The notes beneath the pieces were generated by a model, which saw only the letters and a program-made list of their open reading frames with translations, did no database searches and was not told the origin of the DNA. DNA of 64,000 nucleotides from a virus. The stretch is from IMG/VR virus record IMGVR_UViG_3300021964_000012, positions 126,001 to 190,000 of that record; one strand, 5' to 3'. A program made the position numbers and the translations under genes. Each line of letters starts with the position of its first letter. Position 1 is the first letter of the stretch. This document shows positions 49,982-58,255 of this stretch, piece by piece.

Positions 49982-50212
49982 ATGAAAAGTATTTTAATAG
50001 TAGTAGTAATGTTGTTAAATGTGCAACAGGATCTATACATCATTCAAAAACCTAGCTTCGGGAGTGTACCCGAATGTTCTTATTTTGTACAACTGTATTC
50101 ACAACTGATTATCAGTAAGGCAAGGATAGAGTATCCAGAGCATGAGTTAGACAATATCTATTGTGTTCCAAAAGAAAGTCTTGATCAGTTATACCAACAA
50201 GCTCATATTTAA
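49982..50212 (+). CDS. Exported small protein
   Basis: 76 residues. Hydrophobic N terminus (KSILIVVVMLLNV) looks like a signal peptide or anchor; the rest contains two Cys. Last gene before a strong terminator. No family. Confidence 0.6.
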   Translation: MKSILIVVVMLLNVQQDLYIIQKPSFGSVPECSYFVQLYSQLIISKARIEYPEHELDNIYCVPKESLDQLYQQAHI

Positions 50213-50254
50213 AAAAGGTAGAGGTTTTGCCAAAAGGCCTTGCTCTACCTTTTT
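50211..50254 (+). terminator. Intrinsic terminator after microprotein operon
   Basis: AAAAAAGGTAGAG (50211-50223) pairs with CTCTACCTTTTT (50243-50254), with an inner GCC-AAAA-GGC, followed by U-run. Confidence 0.88.
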
Positions 50255-50280
50255 CAGTGAGTAGCTATATTATATGTGAT

Positions 50281-50514
50281 TTATTTTGATTTGTATATAT
50301 GATATAGTACCCATATAGCAACTAAGCCAACTAGGCCTTGTGCTGAGAAACCTGCTATAATGTTTTGCACATTAGCAATTACATTAATGTCAGGCCAGAA
50401 TGGAACATTGTTTCCGCCAACTAATACCTCAAGCACAATGCCTAGAGCTAGTAAACTGACAGCAACTTCTGTTAATGAGTTTGCCCATCCTTTTATGTTT
50501 TTTAAGATATCCAT
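50281..50514 (-). CDS. Small two-TM membrane protein
   Basis: 77 residues, starting MDILKNIKGWANSLTEV, with hydrophobic segments near 17-32 and 55-73. Start chosen by GGAG 7 bases upstream. Holin-like size and topology, but no clear family. CCTAAATA lies about 45 bases upstream. Confidence 0.68.
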   Translation of the reverse strand: MDILKNIKGWANSLTEVAVSLLALGIVLEVLVGGNNVPFWPDINVIANVQNIIAGFSAQGLVGLVAIWVLYHIYKSK

Positions 50515-50558
50515 AGAAATATCTCCTTCTGTTGTTAACTGGTTTAAAACCAGCATAG

Positions 50559-50566
50559 TATTTAGG
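50559..50566 (-). promoter_or_regulatory. Late-promoter-like octamer (CCTAAATA)
   Basis: Minus-strand CCTAAATA about 45 bases before the gene starting at 50514. A mirror copy lies at 50603 on the plus strand. Confidence 0.4.
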
Positions 50567-50602
50567 TCCAGGTTCTATTATGTAATAACATATGTTATTA
50601 TC

Positions 50603-50610
50603 GCTAAATA
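50603..50610 (+). promoter_or_regulatory. Late-promoter-like octamer (GCTAAATA)
   Basis: Plus-strand GCTAAATA, 27 bases before the gene starting at 50637. Confidence 0.4.
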
Positions 50611-50636
50611 CTATCATAAGAAACTAGAGTGATATT

Positions 50637-51692
50637 ATGCTTATCAAACAAATTATTATGGAAAACGAACAAAGTAAACGTATTGACTTTATCGTTGATC
50701 AATTAAAACAGAATCCTGAAGTTATGAAAAAAGTGTATCGTTTGGTTAAAAGCGAACAGGATTTAGTAGCAAATAAATCACCTGAAGACATGCTTAAACC
50801 AGAACTTACAAAACCAGAAACAGATTATACCAACAGAGGTGTACTAGGTGAATTTATCAAAGCACTTAACAACACTCCTGGTGACTACGATGACCTTGCT
50901 AGTTTTTTATCCACCTATGGTAAAGTTAGTTATGTAGATGAAAAAGCACTTATGTCTCCTGGATATAGTGGTTGGAGTTCATGGCTACGTGGAAACGGCA
51001 ATGTAAGCGAAGATTTTATCAATGCATTATACAAGAACTTATTCAGTGTTCAATTAAACATACAAGGTTCAAATAGAGGTCCCGGCGAAGTTGGACTTGC
51101 TCTCTTGTCACCTAACATAAAATTTGCATCATTAGGCGACTTATCTATAAACGGTGTAGAAGTCGAAGTAAAAGGTGAAATGAGCACCGGCGGAGGCAGA
51201 CTGAAAAACAATATCAACGACTTTGGCAAACCAAACCTACAAGCAGTATACAATAAATTTAAGATTCCAAAAGAATCTATTCCGCCACGTTTACCAAGTG
51301 GTAATGCGGGTGCTAGAGACCGACACTTCCAAGATATTGCACTACAATTAGATCAAATTGCTGTAGGTGCAGGTCAAGCCTATATGGATGAATTGTTCAA
51401 CAGTACATTTATCAATGGCGATCAAAGCATGATAAACAAAATAGTATCTGACTACGATAGGATGGACAAAGCAAGCATAAGTCTTCTTGCAATGAAAATT
51501 GCATACAGCAGTTATGCCAACATTCTCAAAGGCAAAGGATTTTCAATGTTCTTATTTTTAAAACTCAAAGGCGAAAAGAGTTTGGCTTTTGATGTTGATG
51601 ATTATGAAGGCTTTTTAGAATACTTTAGACTAGGAAGTCTAGACTTTGCCGACACACAAAACGGCCCAGCTGTTCAAGCAAGTATGGTATAA
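50637..51692 (+). CDS. Phage protein with PD-(D/E)XK-like motif
   Basis: 351 residues. GEVGLALL followed by GDLSINGVEVEVKGEM near residues 165-182 fits the G-D-x(n)-E-x-K pattern of PD-(D/E)XK nucleases. The rest is helical and unrecognised. Monocistronic, late-like promoter, followed by a strong terminator; a structural protein is the alternative reading. Confidence 0.6.
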   Translation: MLIKQIIMENEQSKRIDFIVDQLKQNPEVMKKVYRLVKSEQDLVANKSPEDMLKPELTKPETDYTNRGVLGEFIKALNNTPGDYDDLASFLSTYGKVSYVDEKALMSPGYSGWSSWLRGNGNVSEDFINALYKNLFSVQLNIQGSNRGPGEVGLALLSPNIKFASLGDLSINGVEVEVKGEMSTGGGRLKNNINDFGKPNLQAVYNKFKIPKESIPPRLPSGNAGARDRHFQDIALQLDQIAVGAGQAYMDELFNSTFINGDQSMINKIVSDYDRMDKASISLLAMKIAYSSYANILKGKGFSMFLFLKLKGEKSLAFDVDDYEGFLEYFRLGSLDFADTQNGPAVQASMV

Positions 51693-51697
51693 AGATA

Positions 51698-51734
51698 GCC
51701 GGCCCTTCTATCATTTAAGTATGTAAGGGCCGGC
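51698..51734. terminator. Bidirectional terminator between convergent genes
   Basis: GCCGGCCCTT (51698-51707) pairs with AAGGGCCGGC (51725-51734) around a 17-base loop. Genes at 50637-51692 and 51745-52515 converge here. Confidence 0.8.
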
Positions 51735-51744
51735 CTAGGGGATT

Positions 51745-52515
51745 CTATCTACATTGTCTTTGATTGACTACACTGATTCTAGCCTGTCCAATTCTATCTG
51801 CATCTTCTGGTGATACTACTAAACTTATTCTGCTGCGTAGTTCTAACCAACCATTGATTTTTACACCATTGCCCATTGGATGAACCATTTTCTTTTGTGC
51901 TTGCCTATTGCTCTGTGTTCTGCCACTCAGCTCTGGTATATCCCAACAACCCAAGTTTCTACCGTTTAACGTGACTTGTAGTTGTGGTCCAGGACGTACC
52001 AAACCAAATAGCACTTTTTCACCACGTATTCTATCAAATTGAAAACTACTGTGTCCAGCACCCCAATGTTCTTCTGTGTACAGTGTTGCCCAATGTGTTG
52101 CCGCACGCGAATCACTGGCATTCCTGAGTATACTATCCAACTGTCTTAGATAGTTTTGGTTCCATCTTACAACAAAACCAATGTCTGCTACAACCTGCCT
52201 ATTTCTCACACTTAGTCTAACTGGATTAGTAAGCACATCAAATGCTCTATGAGGAAACTGGCTTAGTACTGTATCAACTTGACCATCATGGTATTGGTTG
52301 TTTTGTTGCTCTTGTCTGTATATTTGTCCAATAGTCTTACCATGATTATAGTTTATGGTTTCAGTAGGTTTGGGCTTTGACAATTGTAATATGCCAGTTA
52401 ATACTCCAGCAGGTGAAGGTTTTAATAATTCGTTGAACCAATCAGCTGTTGCTCTGTTGCTAGTACCACAACCAATTAATGTTGCAATAATACCTATTAA
52501 GAATAACTTATACAT
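51745..52515 (-). CDS. Predicted lipoprotein
   Basis: 256 residues, starting MYKLFLIGI with GGAG upstream. Lipobox LIGC early in the chain. The rest is beta-rich (ADIGFVVRWN, ISLVVSPEDADRIG). Outer-membrane or periplasmic; phage-encoded lipoproteins can block superinfection, which is inference. Confidence 0.65.
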   Translation of the reverse strand: MYKLFLIGIIATLIGCGTSNRATADWFNELLKPSPAGVLTGILQLSKPKPTETINYNHGKTIGQIYRQEQQNNQYHDGQVDTVLSQFPHRAFDVLTNPVRLSVRNRQVVADIGFVVRWNQNYLRQLDSILRNASDSRAATHWATLYTEEHWGAGHSSFQFDRIRGEKVLFGLVRPGPQLQVTLNGRNLGCWDIPELSGRTQSNRQAQKKMVHPMGNGVKINGWLELRSRISLVVSPEDADRIGQARISVVNQRQCR

Positions 52516-52681
52516 ATGTAAAACTCCAATCACTCATTATCACACTAATTAGTATCAGCACAAAAACAATACCAATTGCAATTACACTCAACTTAAACAC
52601 TGCGTCAAGTATTGTGGGAAAAAACTTTATCAGCACATAGGCTATAGCAACAAATCCTGCAATCTGCAATAAGGTTTCCAT
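52508..52681 (-). CDS. Small membrane protein, 57 residues
   Basis: METLLQIAGFVAIAYVLI start, two hydrophobic segments. Linked by TAATG to the preceding gene and overlapping the lipoprotein start. Confidence 0.62.
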   Translation of the reverse strand: METLLQIAGFVAIAYVLIKFFPTILDAVFKLSVIAIGIVFVLILISVIMSDWSFTYV

Positions 52682-52956
52682 TATGCTACCTCTGCGGCTT
52701 TTTTATCATCAAGCTCGTAACCATCTTGCCATAGTATCCATGCACCATCATGGTTGTCAAAACCATATTCATCTGCAAAATCCATTGAACTGCTGTGCAT
52801 TACTCTATCTGCTAAACCTCTAGTTTTGATTATATAATTTACCATTTCAGCAGTTTTTGCAAAACCAACACAATTAAGTTCCATAGCAACATCATCTCTA
52901 CCACCGTAAAACTTAATACCACCGTTTTCAGCACTTATAAAATCTATCTTTGACAT
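52681..52956 (-). CDS. Hypothetical acidic 91-residue protein
   Basis: Starts MSKIDFISAENGGIKF. No domain. Driven by the promoter at 52987-53014. Confidence 0.63.
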   Translation of the reverse strand: MSKIDFISAENGGIKFYGGRDDVAMELNCVGFAKTAEMVNYIIKTRGLADRVMHSSSMDFADEYGFDNHDGAWILWQDGYELDDKKAAEVA

Positions 52957-52986
52957 CTAGCTCTCCTTGTTTCTAACTATACATAT

Positions 52987-53014
52987 ATAATAACACATTA
53001 TAAGCACCTGTCAA
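52987..53014 (-). promoter_or_regulatory. Sigma70-type early promoter, repeated cassette
   Basis: Minus strand: TTGACA (53009-53014), 16-base spacer, TATTAT (52987-52992). Same downstream ATATGTATAGTTAGAAAC-type leader as at 49165. Confidence 0.75.
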
Positions 53015-53062
53015 CCTTTTTGTTTGTTTTGGTACAATAAATAAGTTATAAGGAGCTAATAC

Positions 53063-53548
53063 ATGGGACAATTCAACAATAAAATTATGGCTGAGTTTAA
53101 TCCACCTAGAAAGTGGACACTCGGCAGAGATCTATCTTATACGACTAATGAACTAACAGTAGATGAAATCAAAGCACTCAAAGGTGTAGGTGTAAAAGTT
53201 AAAAGAGAAACCAACAAGACAGAAACTATCACAGTACCAAAAGGATTTGTGACAGATCTAGCCAGTGTGCCTCGTGCCATGTGGTGGTTAATAGCACCAT
53301 TTGATGTTGCACGAGCCGCTATAATACACGACCTCTTATACAAAGTAATAAGACAGTATCGTTGGAAAAAGAAAGATGCAGAAGATAAAGATCTAGTTAA
53401 AGCCGCAAAAATTGCCGCAGACAAAGTTTTTTTGCTTGGTATGCAAGATGCTGATCCTAAAATACCTGGCTATAAGATCTATCTAAGTTGGAAAGCAGTT
53501 GATCTGTTTGGCAATGGAAGTATAAAGCCAACAAAAGATAACATTTAG
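53063..53548 (+). CDS. DUF1353-family protein
   Basis: 161 residues. VPKGFVTDLASVPRAMWWL and AAIIHDLLYKV are the DUF1353 pattern, a small phage/prophage family thought to act on cell wall or as a virion component. AGGAG precedes the ATG. Converges with 53545-53739. Confidence 0.8.
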   Translation: MGQFNNKIMAEFNPPRKWTLGRDLSYTTNELTVDEIKALKGVGVKVKRETNKTETITVPKGFVTDLASVPRAMWWLIAPFDVARAAIIHDLLYKVIRQYRWKKKDAEDKDLVKAAKIAADKVFLLGMQDADPKIPGYKIYLSWKAVDLFGNGSIKPTKDNI

Positions 53549-53739
53549 TTTTTCACTAGTCCTGCTTTAAGAGCTTTCTTAGCCATTCTATAACTGAGTC
53601 TTGCAGTGTTACGTCTTGCACTTCTATACTCTTCACTTGGCCTTCCGCCTGGCTTTACTCCTTCAGGTTGATATCTGTGCATGAAATCACTTACGCAGTT
53701 GAATCTTCCTTGCCATATGTGTCCGTTACCTTGATACAT
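53545..53739 (-). CDS. Hypothetical basic 64-residue protein
   Basis: MYQGNGHIWQGRFN start, Arg-rich C terminus. AGGAG upstream. No domain. Confidence 0.6.
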   Translation of the reverse strand: MYQGNGHIWQGRFNCVSDFMHRYQPEGVKPGGRPSEEYRSARRNTARLSYRMAKKALKAGLVKN

Positions 53740-53747
53740 GTCGTCTC

Positions 53748-53867
53748 CTATTTAAAATAATATACTAATGGTAGTACTATTGCAAAAAATGCAAACAAGT
53801 GCCATAACTTTACAGTTGGATACACTACTTTATCTTTTGGTGCTTCGTTAAAAAAATCTTTATCCAT
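53748..53867 (-). CDS. 39-residue single-TM protein
   Basis: MDKDFFNEAPKDKVVYPT, then one transmembrane helix ending VYYFK. Overlaps the end of the methyltransferase gene. Confidence 0.55.
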   Translation of the reverse strand: MDKDFFNEAPKDKVVYPTVKLWHLFAFFAIVLPLVYYFK

Positions 53868-54762
53868 TGTTGCAATTCCTTCTGGTGTTTATACAATGAA
53901 ACATAAAACGTCTGCGATACGTAGATGTTTCTATTTGTTTTTTATTAAAAGTGCAATTTTTTTGCCAACTCCAATGTTGTATATACCATCCATAATAATC
54001 TAATACCTGTACCCAAAAAGGTAGGTTAGTCTCTACACGTAAACACGGTAAATTTTCTTGCCAACCAGTTCCGCCATAATGATAGCCATCATCAAAATAA
54101 TGCACAAGCATTGGTTCTTTGTGATTATAACTCTTATCGTTGATGCACTCGAACATCGGTAAGCCTCTTATTTGGTCAGTGATTAATATATCTTTTACAC
54201 CTGCACGATTGACATTCTTGAAAAATTCAACATGACAATTGGTCCAACTTAGACATTGAAAGGCACACACAGTATCAAATTGTTGTAGATAATCTACAGT
54301 CAAATTGTTTACATCTTTTACTTCAAATTTAACTTTGCTTTTAAAATGCGTTTTAATTTTATTGCAAATATCAATGTTTTCTGCATGCACATCTGCTGCG
54401 GTTACAGTTTTTGCACCTAGTTTTTCCATAACAAAAGCAAGGTCACCATTACCGCAACCTATGTCTAGTACATGTTTTCCTTTGAAACATTCTGCATAAG
54501 GAAGTAATTGTGTACCTGCTTCTATATAAGCTCTGTATTCTTTGGGATAGTTGCCAAACATTTCATCTTGCCCTGCTTCTAAACTACCAAGTCTTTTGAT
54601 GTCATATGGTGCTATTCGCAAGGACTTACGATTGTATAAACTTTCTGTAAAGTCAAAATAACCAGTTGGCCACAGATCGTTTGCAGTGTCCTGATCTATA
54701 TCAAGCACTGTTTCTGGTTCTCTTATTAGGTCATACACAAATATGTCTTCGAGGGACTTCAT
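53860..54762 (-). CDS. Class I SAM methyltransferase
   Basis: 300 residues. Motif I GKHVLDIGCGNGDLAF (about 95-110), acidic loop TAADVHAEN, and post-motif FDTVCAFQCLS. Sits in the slot a cmoB gene takes next to cmoA in enterobacteria, but is not clearly CmoB. Overlaps its upstream neighbour by 4 bases. Confidence 0.75.
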   Translation of the reverse strand: MKSLEDIFVYDLIREPETVLDIDQDTANDLWPTGYFDFTESLYNRKSLRIAPYDIKRLGSLEAGQDEMFGNYPKEYRAYIEAGTQLLPYAECFKGKHVLDIGCGNGDLAFVMEKLGAKTVTAADVHAENIDICNKIKTHFKSKVKFEVKDVNNLTVDYLQQFDTVCAFQCLSWTNCHVEFFKNVNRAGVKDILITDQIRGLPMFECINDKSYNHKEPMLVHYFDDGYHYGGTGWQENLPCLRVETNLPFWVQVLDYYGWYIQHWSWQKNCTFNKKQIETSTYRRRFMFHCINTRRNCNNG

Positions 54763-55427
54763 TTAATTGCAATTGCTCCAATAAACATATGGTTTTGCCA
54801 TATACGTTCATAAGCAGTAAATCCTGCATCAGTTAGAGATACTTGTATCTCTTTCCATGTATTTGGTTTAAGCATATGTCTCAGTTGTTTTTCTTTCAGC
54901 ATTATTTCTTCACTGCTAAAGTTTTTACTTTTGTAATCATAGTAGTTAAAAGTAAGCATGTCTTGTATTGCGGTATTCCTGCACATTATTTTTTCTGCAA
55001 AAATAAATGCACCGCCTGTGTTTAGTCCGTTGTATATATTTTTTAGAACTTCTAATCTATCTTTTTTTGGCATAAACTGTAGTGTAAAAAGACTGGTAAT
55101 CAAACTACAATTAACAAATTTATAATCGCGTACATCAGCATGTATAAATTCATATTGTGAATGCTTTTGTAAATCTTTTTGAAATCCTTCAGCAATTTCT
55201 ATACCAATATAGTTACCTTGCTTACAATGGTCCTTGTTAGAAATGTATAAGAGGTCAGTAAGTTTGCCAGTACTACAACCTATATCAACTATGTTAGTAT
55301 CATCTTCAACAAAATACCTACTGAAGTCTACTACGTCTTGTAATAATTGATCATAGTTCCTGATGCTTAGTTTTATATGTTCGTCAAACCCTCCTTGTAC
55401 ATGTGCGAAAGTAAAATCTTCAGCCAT
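54759..55427 (-). CDS. CmoA-like SAM enzyme
   Basis: 222 residues. NIVDIGCSTGKLTDLLY motif I, then SLFTLQFMPKKDRLEVL, IYNGLNTGGAFIFAEKIM, YDYKSKNFS, and MLKPNTWKEIQVSLTDAGF align closely with CmoA, which makes carboxy-SAM for tRNA wobble uridine (cmo5U). Substrate not provable here. Confidence 0.72.
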   Translation of the reverse strand: MAEDFTFAHVQGGFDEHIKLSIRNYDQLLQDVVDFSRYFVEDDTNIVDIGCSTGKLTDLLYISNKDHCKQGNYIGIEIAEGFQKDLQKHSQYEFIHADVRDYKFVNCSLITSLFTLQFMPKKDRLEVLKNIYNGLNTGGAFIFAEKIMCRNTAIQDMLTFNYYDYKSKNFSSEEIMLKEKQLRHMLKPNTWKEIQVSLTDAGFTAYERIWQNHMFIGAIAIK

Positions 55428-55429
55428 TG

Positions 55430-56446
55430 CTATTCAACATAGTTATTATAAAATTCATGACTGGCAAGATTCTTACACTTGCTTTCGCACTGTATATCCC
55501 AGTTATCTGCAAAGGTGGCTGCCCATTCGTTAACTGCGTGATTCCAATAGAAGTCACTATGGGCACGTAGTTTTTGTTTCTTGTAGCCTTGCTCAAGTAA
55601 TGTGGTCATATCAGGGCGAGTATTAGGATCATGGTCAACTAATATGTCTTCTCTAGATACACTGTAGTGCAATGCTGGACGTACTCCACGCCATGAATCA
55701 ATTATGCGAGAACATCTATCGTCGGTGGTGTTAATATACTCGCCTGAAGCGACCCAGTGATGGTGTATGTCAAGCACAAGTGCAACGTCTTTGGCAAGTT
55801 CAAGCGAGGCTTCAAGCCCCCATTTGTTTTCGTCGTTTTCAATTGTGATAGTATTTCTCGCCTCCGGAGATAGTCTTGGGAGGATTGCTTTAATACCGGC
55901 TGGACCTTGTCTACCGGATATATGGACGTTGCATTTAAAGTCTTGAAATTTGCGGCCGTAGCCCATCCATCGGATAATGTCAACATGATATTCAAACTCC
56001 TCTATACTGCGTTCTACTATGTCTGGATTGTCACTGGCAAGCACTGTAAACTGTCCAGGATGAAAACTAAGACGTACTCCTAGTTCTCTTGCTAACTCAC
56101 CTACACGAGCATATCCTACTGCTAGTTCATCACGTATATCTGGTTGTTGCCAAAAGTAACGCCAGTCTGGTTGTGTATACATAGGCAACTGATTACTGCC
56201 AATACGACACATACGTAAGCCAGGCTTGAGATTACCTACATATTCGACAAGATTGTATGCACTTTGCATATTGTGCGTCATGATATCATACAGTCTTTGT
56301 TCTGCTTCATTAACAGTCTGTCTATTAAGCCATGCAACTGTTGTACACTTTTCTGTAAGTGGACGTTGAATTTCTTCTAGTAGTTTAGGTTTCTGTGTTT
56401 GATCTGGATGTAGATATTTGCAACAAAAGCCGACACGTGCAGTCAT
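55430..56446 (-). CDS. uvsE: UV-damage endonuclease
   Basis: 338 residues. RVGFCCKY start, FRMCRIGSNQ-like LRMCRIGSNQLP, LSFHPGQFTVLAS, ITIENDENKWGL and LVLDIHHHW are UVDE/UvsE family blocks of a TIM-barrel metal nuclease that nicks 5' of UV lesions. Useful in sunlit waters. Confidence 0.92.
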   Translation of the reverse strand: MTARVGFCCKYLHPDQTQKPKLLEEIQRPLTEKCTTVAWLNRQTVNEAEQRLYDIMTHNMQSAYNLVEYVGNLKPGLRMCRIGSNQLPMYTQPDWRYFWQQPDIRDELAVGYARVGELARELGVRLSFHPGQFTVLASDNPDIVERSIEEFEYHVDIIRWMGYGRKFQDFKCNVHISGRQGPAGIKAILPRLSPEARNTITIENDENKWGLEASLELAKDVALVLDIHHHWVASGEYINTTDDRCSRIIDSWRGVRPALHYSVSREDILVDHDPNTRPDMTTLLEQGYKKQKLRAHSDFYWNHAVNEWAATFADNWDIQCESKCKNLASHEFYNNYVE

Positions 56447-56459
56447 GTATATCTCCTAA

Positions 56460-57005
56460 TTACATAAGTAATTGTAACACGTTTTCGTAAGTATCGCAAG
56501 ATATATTTTCAATATTTTCAAAACTTTTGTCTAAACCATCAGGATGATCAATAAACACAAATTGGGTATTAGGATTGTTTTTAATAACTGCACGAACTGC
56601 CGCTTCATAACTTTTTGCTAGAAACTTTGCTTTACGATCGGTTACAGTTATTTCCTGTAGATCAAATCCAAGACACAGTACAATCTCGCTGTGGCTACAA
56701 AGATGCAGTGCAATCACATCTTCTTGTTTAGGAAAATCATCTGGAAAGTCACCATCAAAAATCTTTACACCTTTTGGACGATTTAATTCAATATAAGACT
56801 TTTGTGGAATATAAAAATTACAGATTCCATGAAAAGCACGGCGAATTAAATCTTTTGATTTTGTATTATCTGCACACAAAACATTATTTGTATTATAACT
56901 TCGCCAGGTTTTCCAAGATCCCCATGTGGATCCTATTTCTTCTAGTTTTTTAGAATCAATTGTAGGATTAGCATAATCCTCACTTATTACCCAACATGCT
57001 TCCAT
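56460..57005 (-). CDS. Unknown protein
   Basis: 181 residues. Alpha/beta, with IVLCLGFDLQEI and QFVFIDHPDGLD suggesting Rossmann-like strands. No recognised motif. ATG overlaps the stop of the preceding gene. Confidence 0.63.
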   Translation of the reverse strand: MEACWVISEDYANPTIDSKKLEEIGSTWGSWKTWRSYNTNNVLCADNTKSKDLIRRAFHGICNFYIPQKSYIELNRPKGVKIFDGDFPDDFPKQEDVIALHLCSHSEIVLCLGFDLQEITVTDRKAKFLAKSYEAAVRAVIKNNPNTQFVFIDHPDGLDKSFENIENISCDTYENVLQLLM

Positions 57006-58255
57006 TATTGCGACTTTAACTCATGCCATCTAAAAGCGCCAAGACACAACCATGCAAATGTTCCACCAGGAACAAAAGCAGTATTGAAAACCAAATCTCC
57101 TTTTGCACCACTATATCCGGGAGTTTCTGTTCCGTGTGATATTCTGTTTCTACCGAGCACCAATTTGTTTACCCATGTGGTTCCATCTTTGTCTACTTTT
57201 ACTTGTTCTTTATTATTGGTTATTAAAACTAAATCTTGTGCTTTTGTTGTTCCAATTTGTGCCGTATTAAGACTGCGTTTTCCTATATCTACAGTGATTT
57301 CATTATCCCAAATACTAAGAGCCGCAGTAGGAGCTTGTGTGTTGATTCCAACTCTGGTATTGTCAGCATTCAGTGTTGTGCCAACTTTAAGACTTCTAAG
57401 TGTCCCAACTGATTCAAGGCTACTGTTTTTTATTCCAGAACCTAGTTGATTGCCTTGTACCAATGGTAAGTTGTTAATTTGTACATTTTCAATTGAAATA
57501 CCTTTTACAATATCTTGCTTGATTGTATCTGCGACACTACCAACAAAATCACCTTTGAGTTCAGCAATAGCTTGATCCTTTATAACAGAACCTAATTCTT
57601 TAAATGCAAGATTATCTGTTGCTATTCTTCCTTTTATTACCAGGTCACGATCTATAACTAACGAGCCGTGTATTGTACTGTCACCGCCGATATCTGCTCC
57701 ACCAGTGGATCCAATAGTATAACTATTCAAATGTCCTTTTACCGCAACCACTCCGTCAGCAAATTCGACTTCTCTATTTAAATCGTTGGTTAGTAGTTCA
57801 CGATTTTCTATTAGAACGTCTTTAATTTTATCTTTGACATTTACATCTTTTAATGCACGTGATAAACGTTCGGTAGTTTCCCTGCTTATCTGATTTTGTA
57901 TTTTTTCAACCCATGCCTGATTTGACAGAAGACTTTCTACACTTCCTGATACTAAATTTTCAACTGCATGATCTACTGCCTGGGTAAGCAAAGTGGTATC
58001 AACCATGTTTTCAATGTTAGGAACAAATCCTTTATCAAATAAATCTTGAACACTTGTTTTGACAGTATCAACCAAATCAGGAACAGTTTGAATATTACTG
58101 AAACGTGCAGTTATACGTTTCTGTACAAAATCTATAATTTTGTTTTCTAATTCAATAACCCATTCAGGACTGTTAATAGCCTGACTTACCTGTAGTTCAA
58201 CTTGACGTTTCACTTCAGATTTTACTAATTTTTCAATTGCATCTTCTTTAAGCAT
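57005..58255 (-). CDS. Putative structural/fibre-like phage protein
   Basis: 416 residues, starting MLKEDAIEKLVKSEV with GAGG upstream. Helical first half (about 1-165); beta-helix-like second half (DGVVAVKGHLNSY, GDSTIHGSLVIDRDLVIKG). C terminus resembles a fibre tip (PGGTFAWLCLGAFRWHELK). Virion role inferred. Confidence 0.65.
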   Translation of the reverse strand: MLKEDAIEKLVKSEVKRQVELQVSQAINSPEWVIELENKIIDFVQKRITARFSNIQTVPDLVDTVKTSVQDLFDKGFVPNIENMVDTTLLTQAVDHAVENLVSGSVESLLSNQAWVEKIQNQISRETTERLSRALKDVNVKDKIKDVLIENRELLTNDLNREVEFADGVVAVKGHLNSYTIGSTGGADIGGDSTIHGSLVIDRDLVIKGRIATDNLAFKELGSVIKDQAIAELKGDFVGSVADTIKQDIVKGISIENVQINNLPLVQGNQLGSGIKNSSLESVGTLRSLKVGTTLNADNTRVGINTQAPTAALSIWDNEITVDIGKRSLNTAQIGTTKAQDLVLITNNKEQVKVDKDGTTWVNKLVLGRNRISHGTETPGYSGAKGDLVFNTAFVPGGTFAWLCLGAFRWHELKSQ

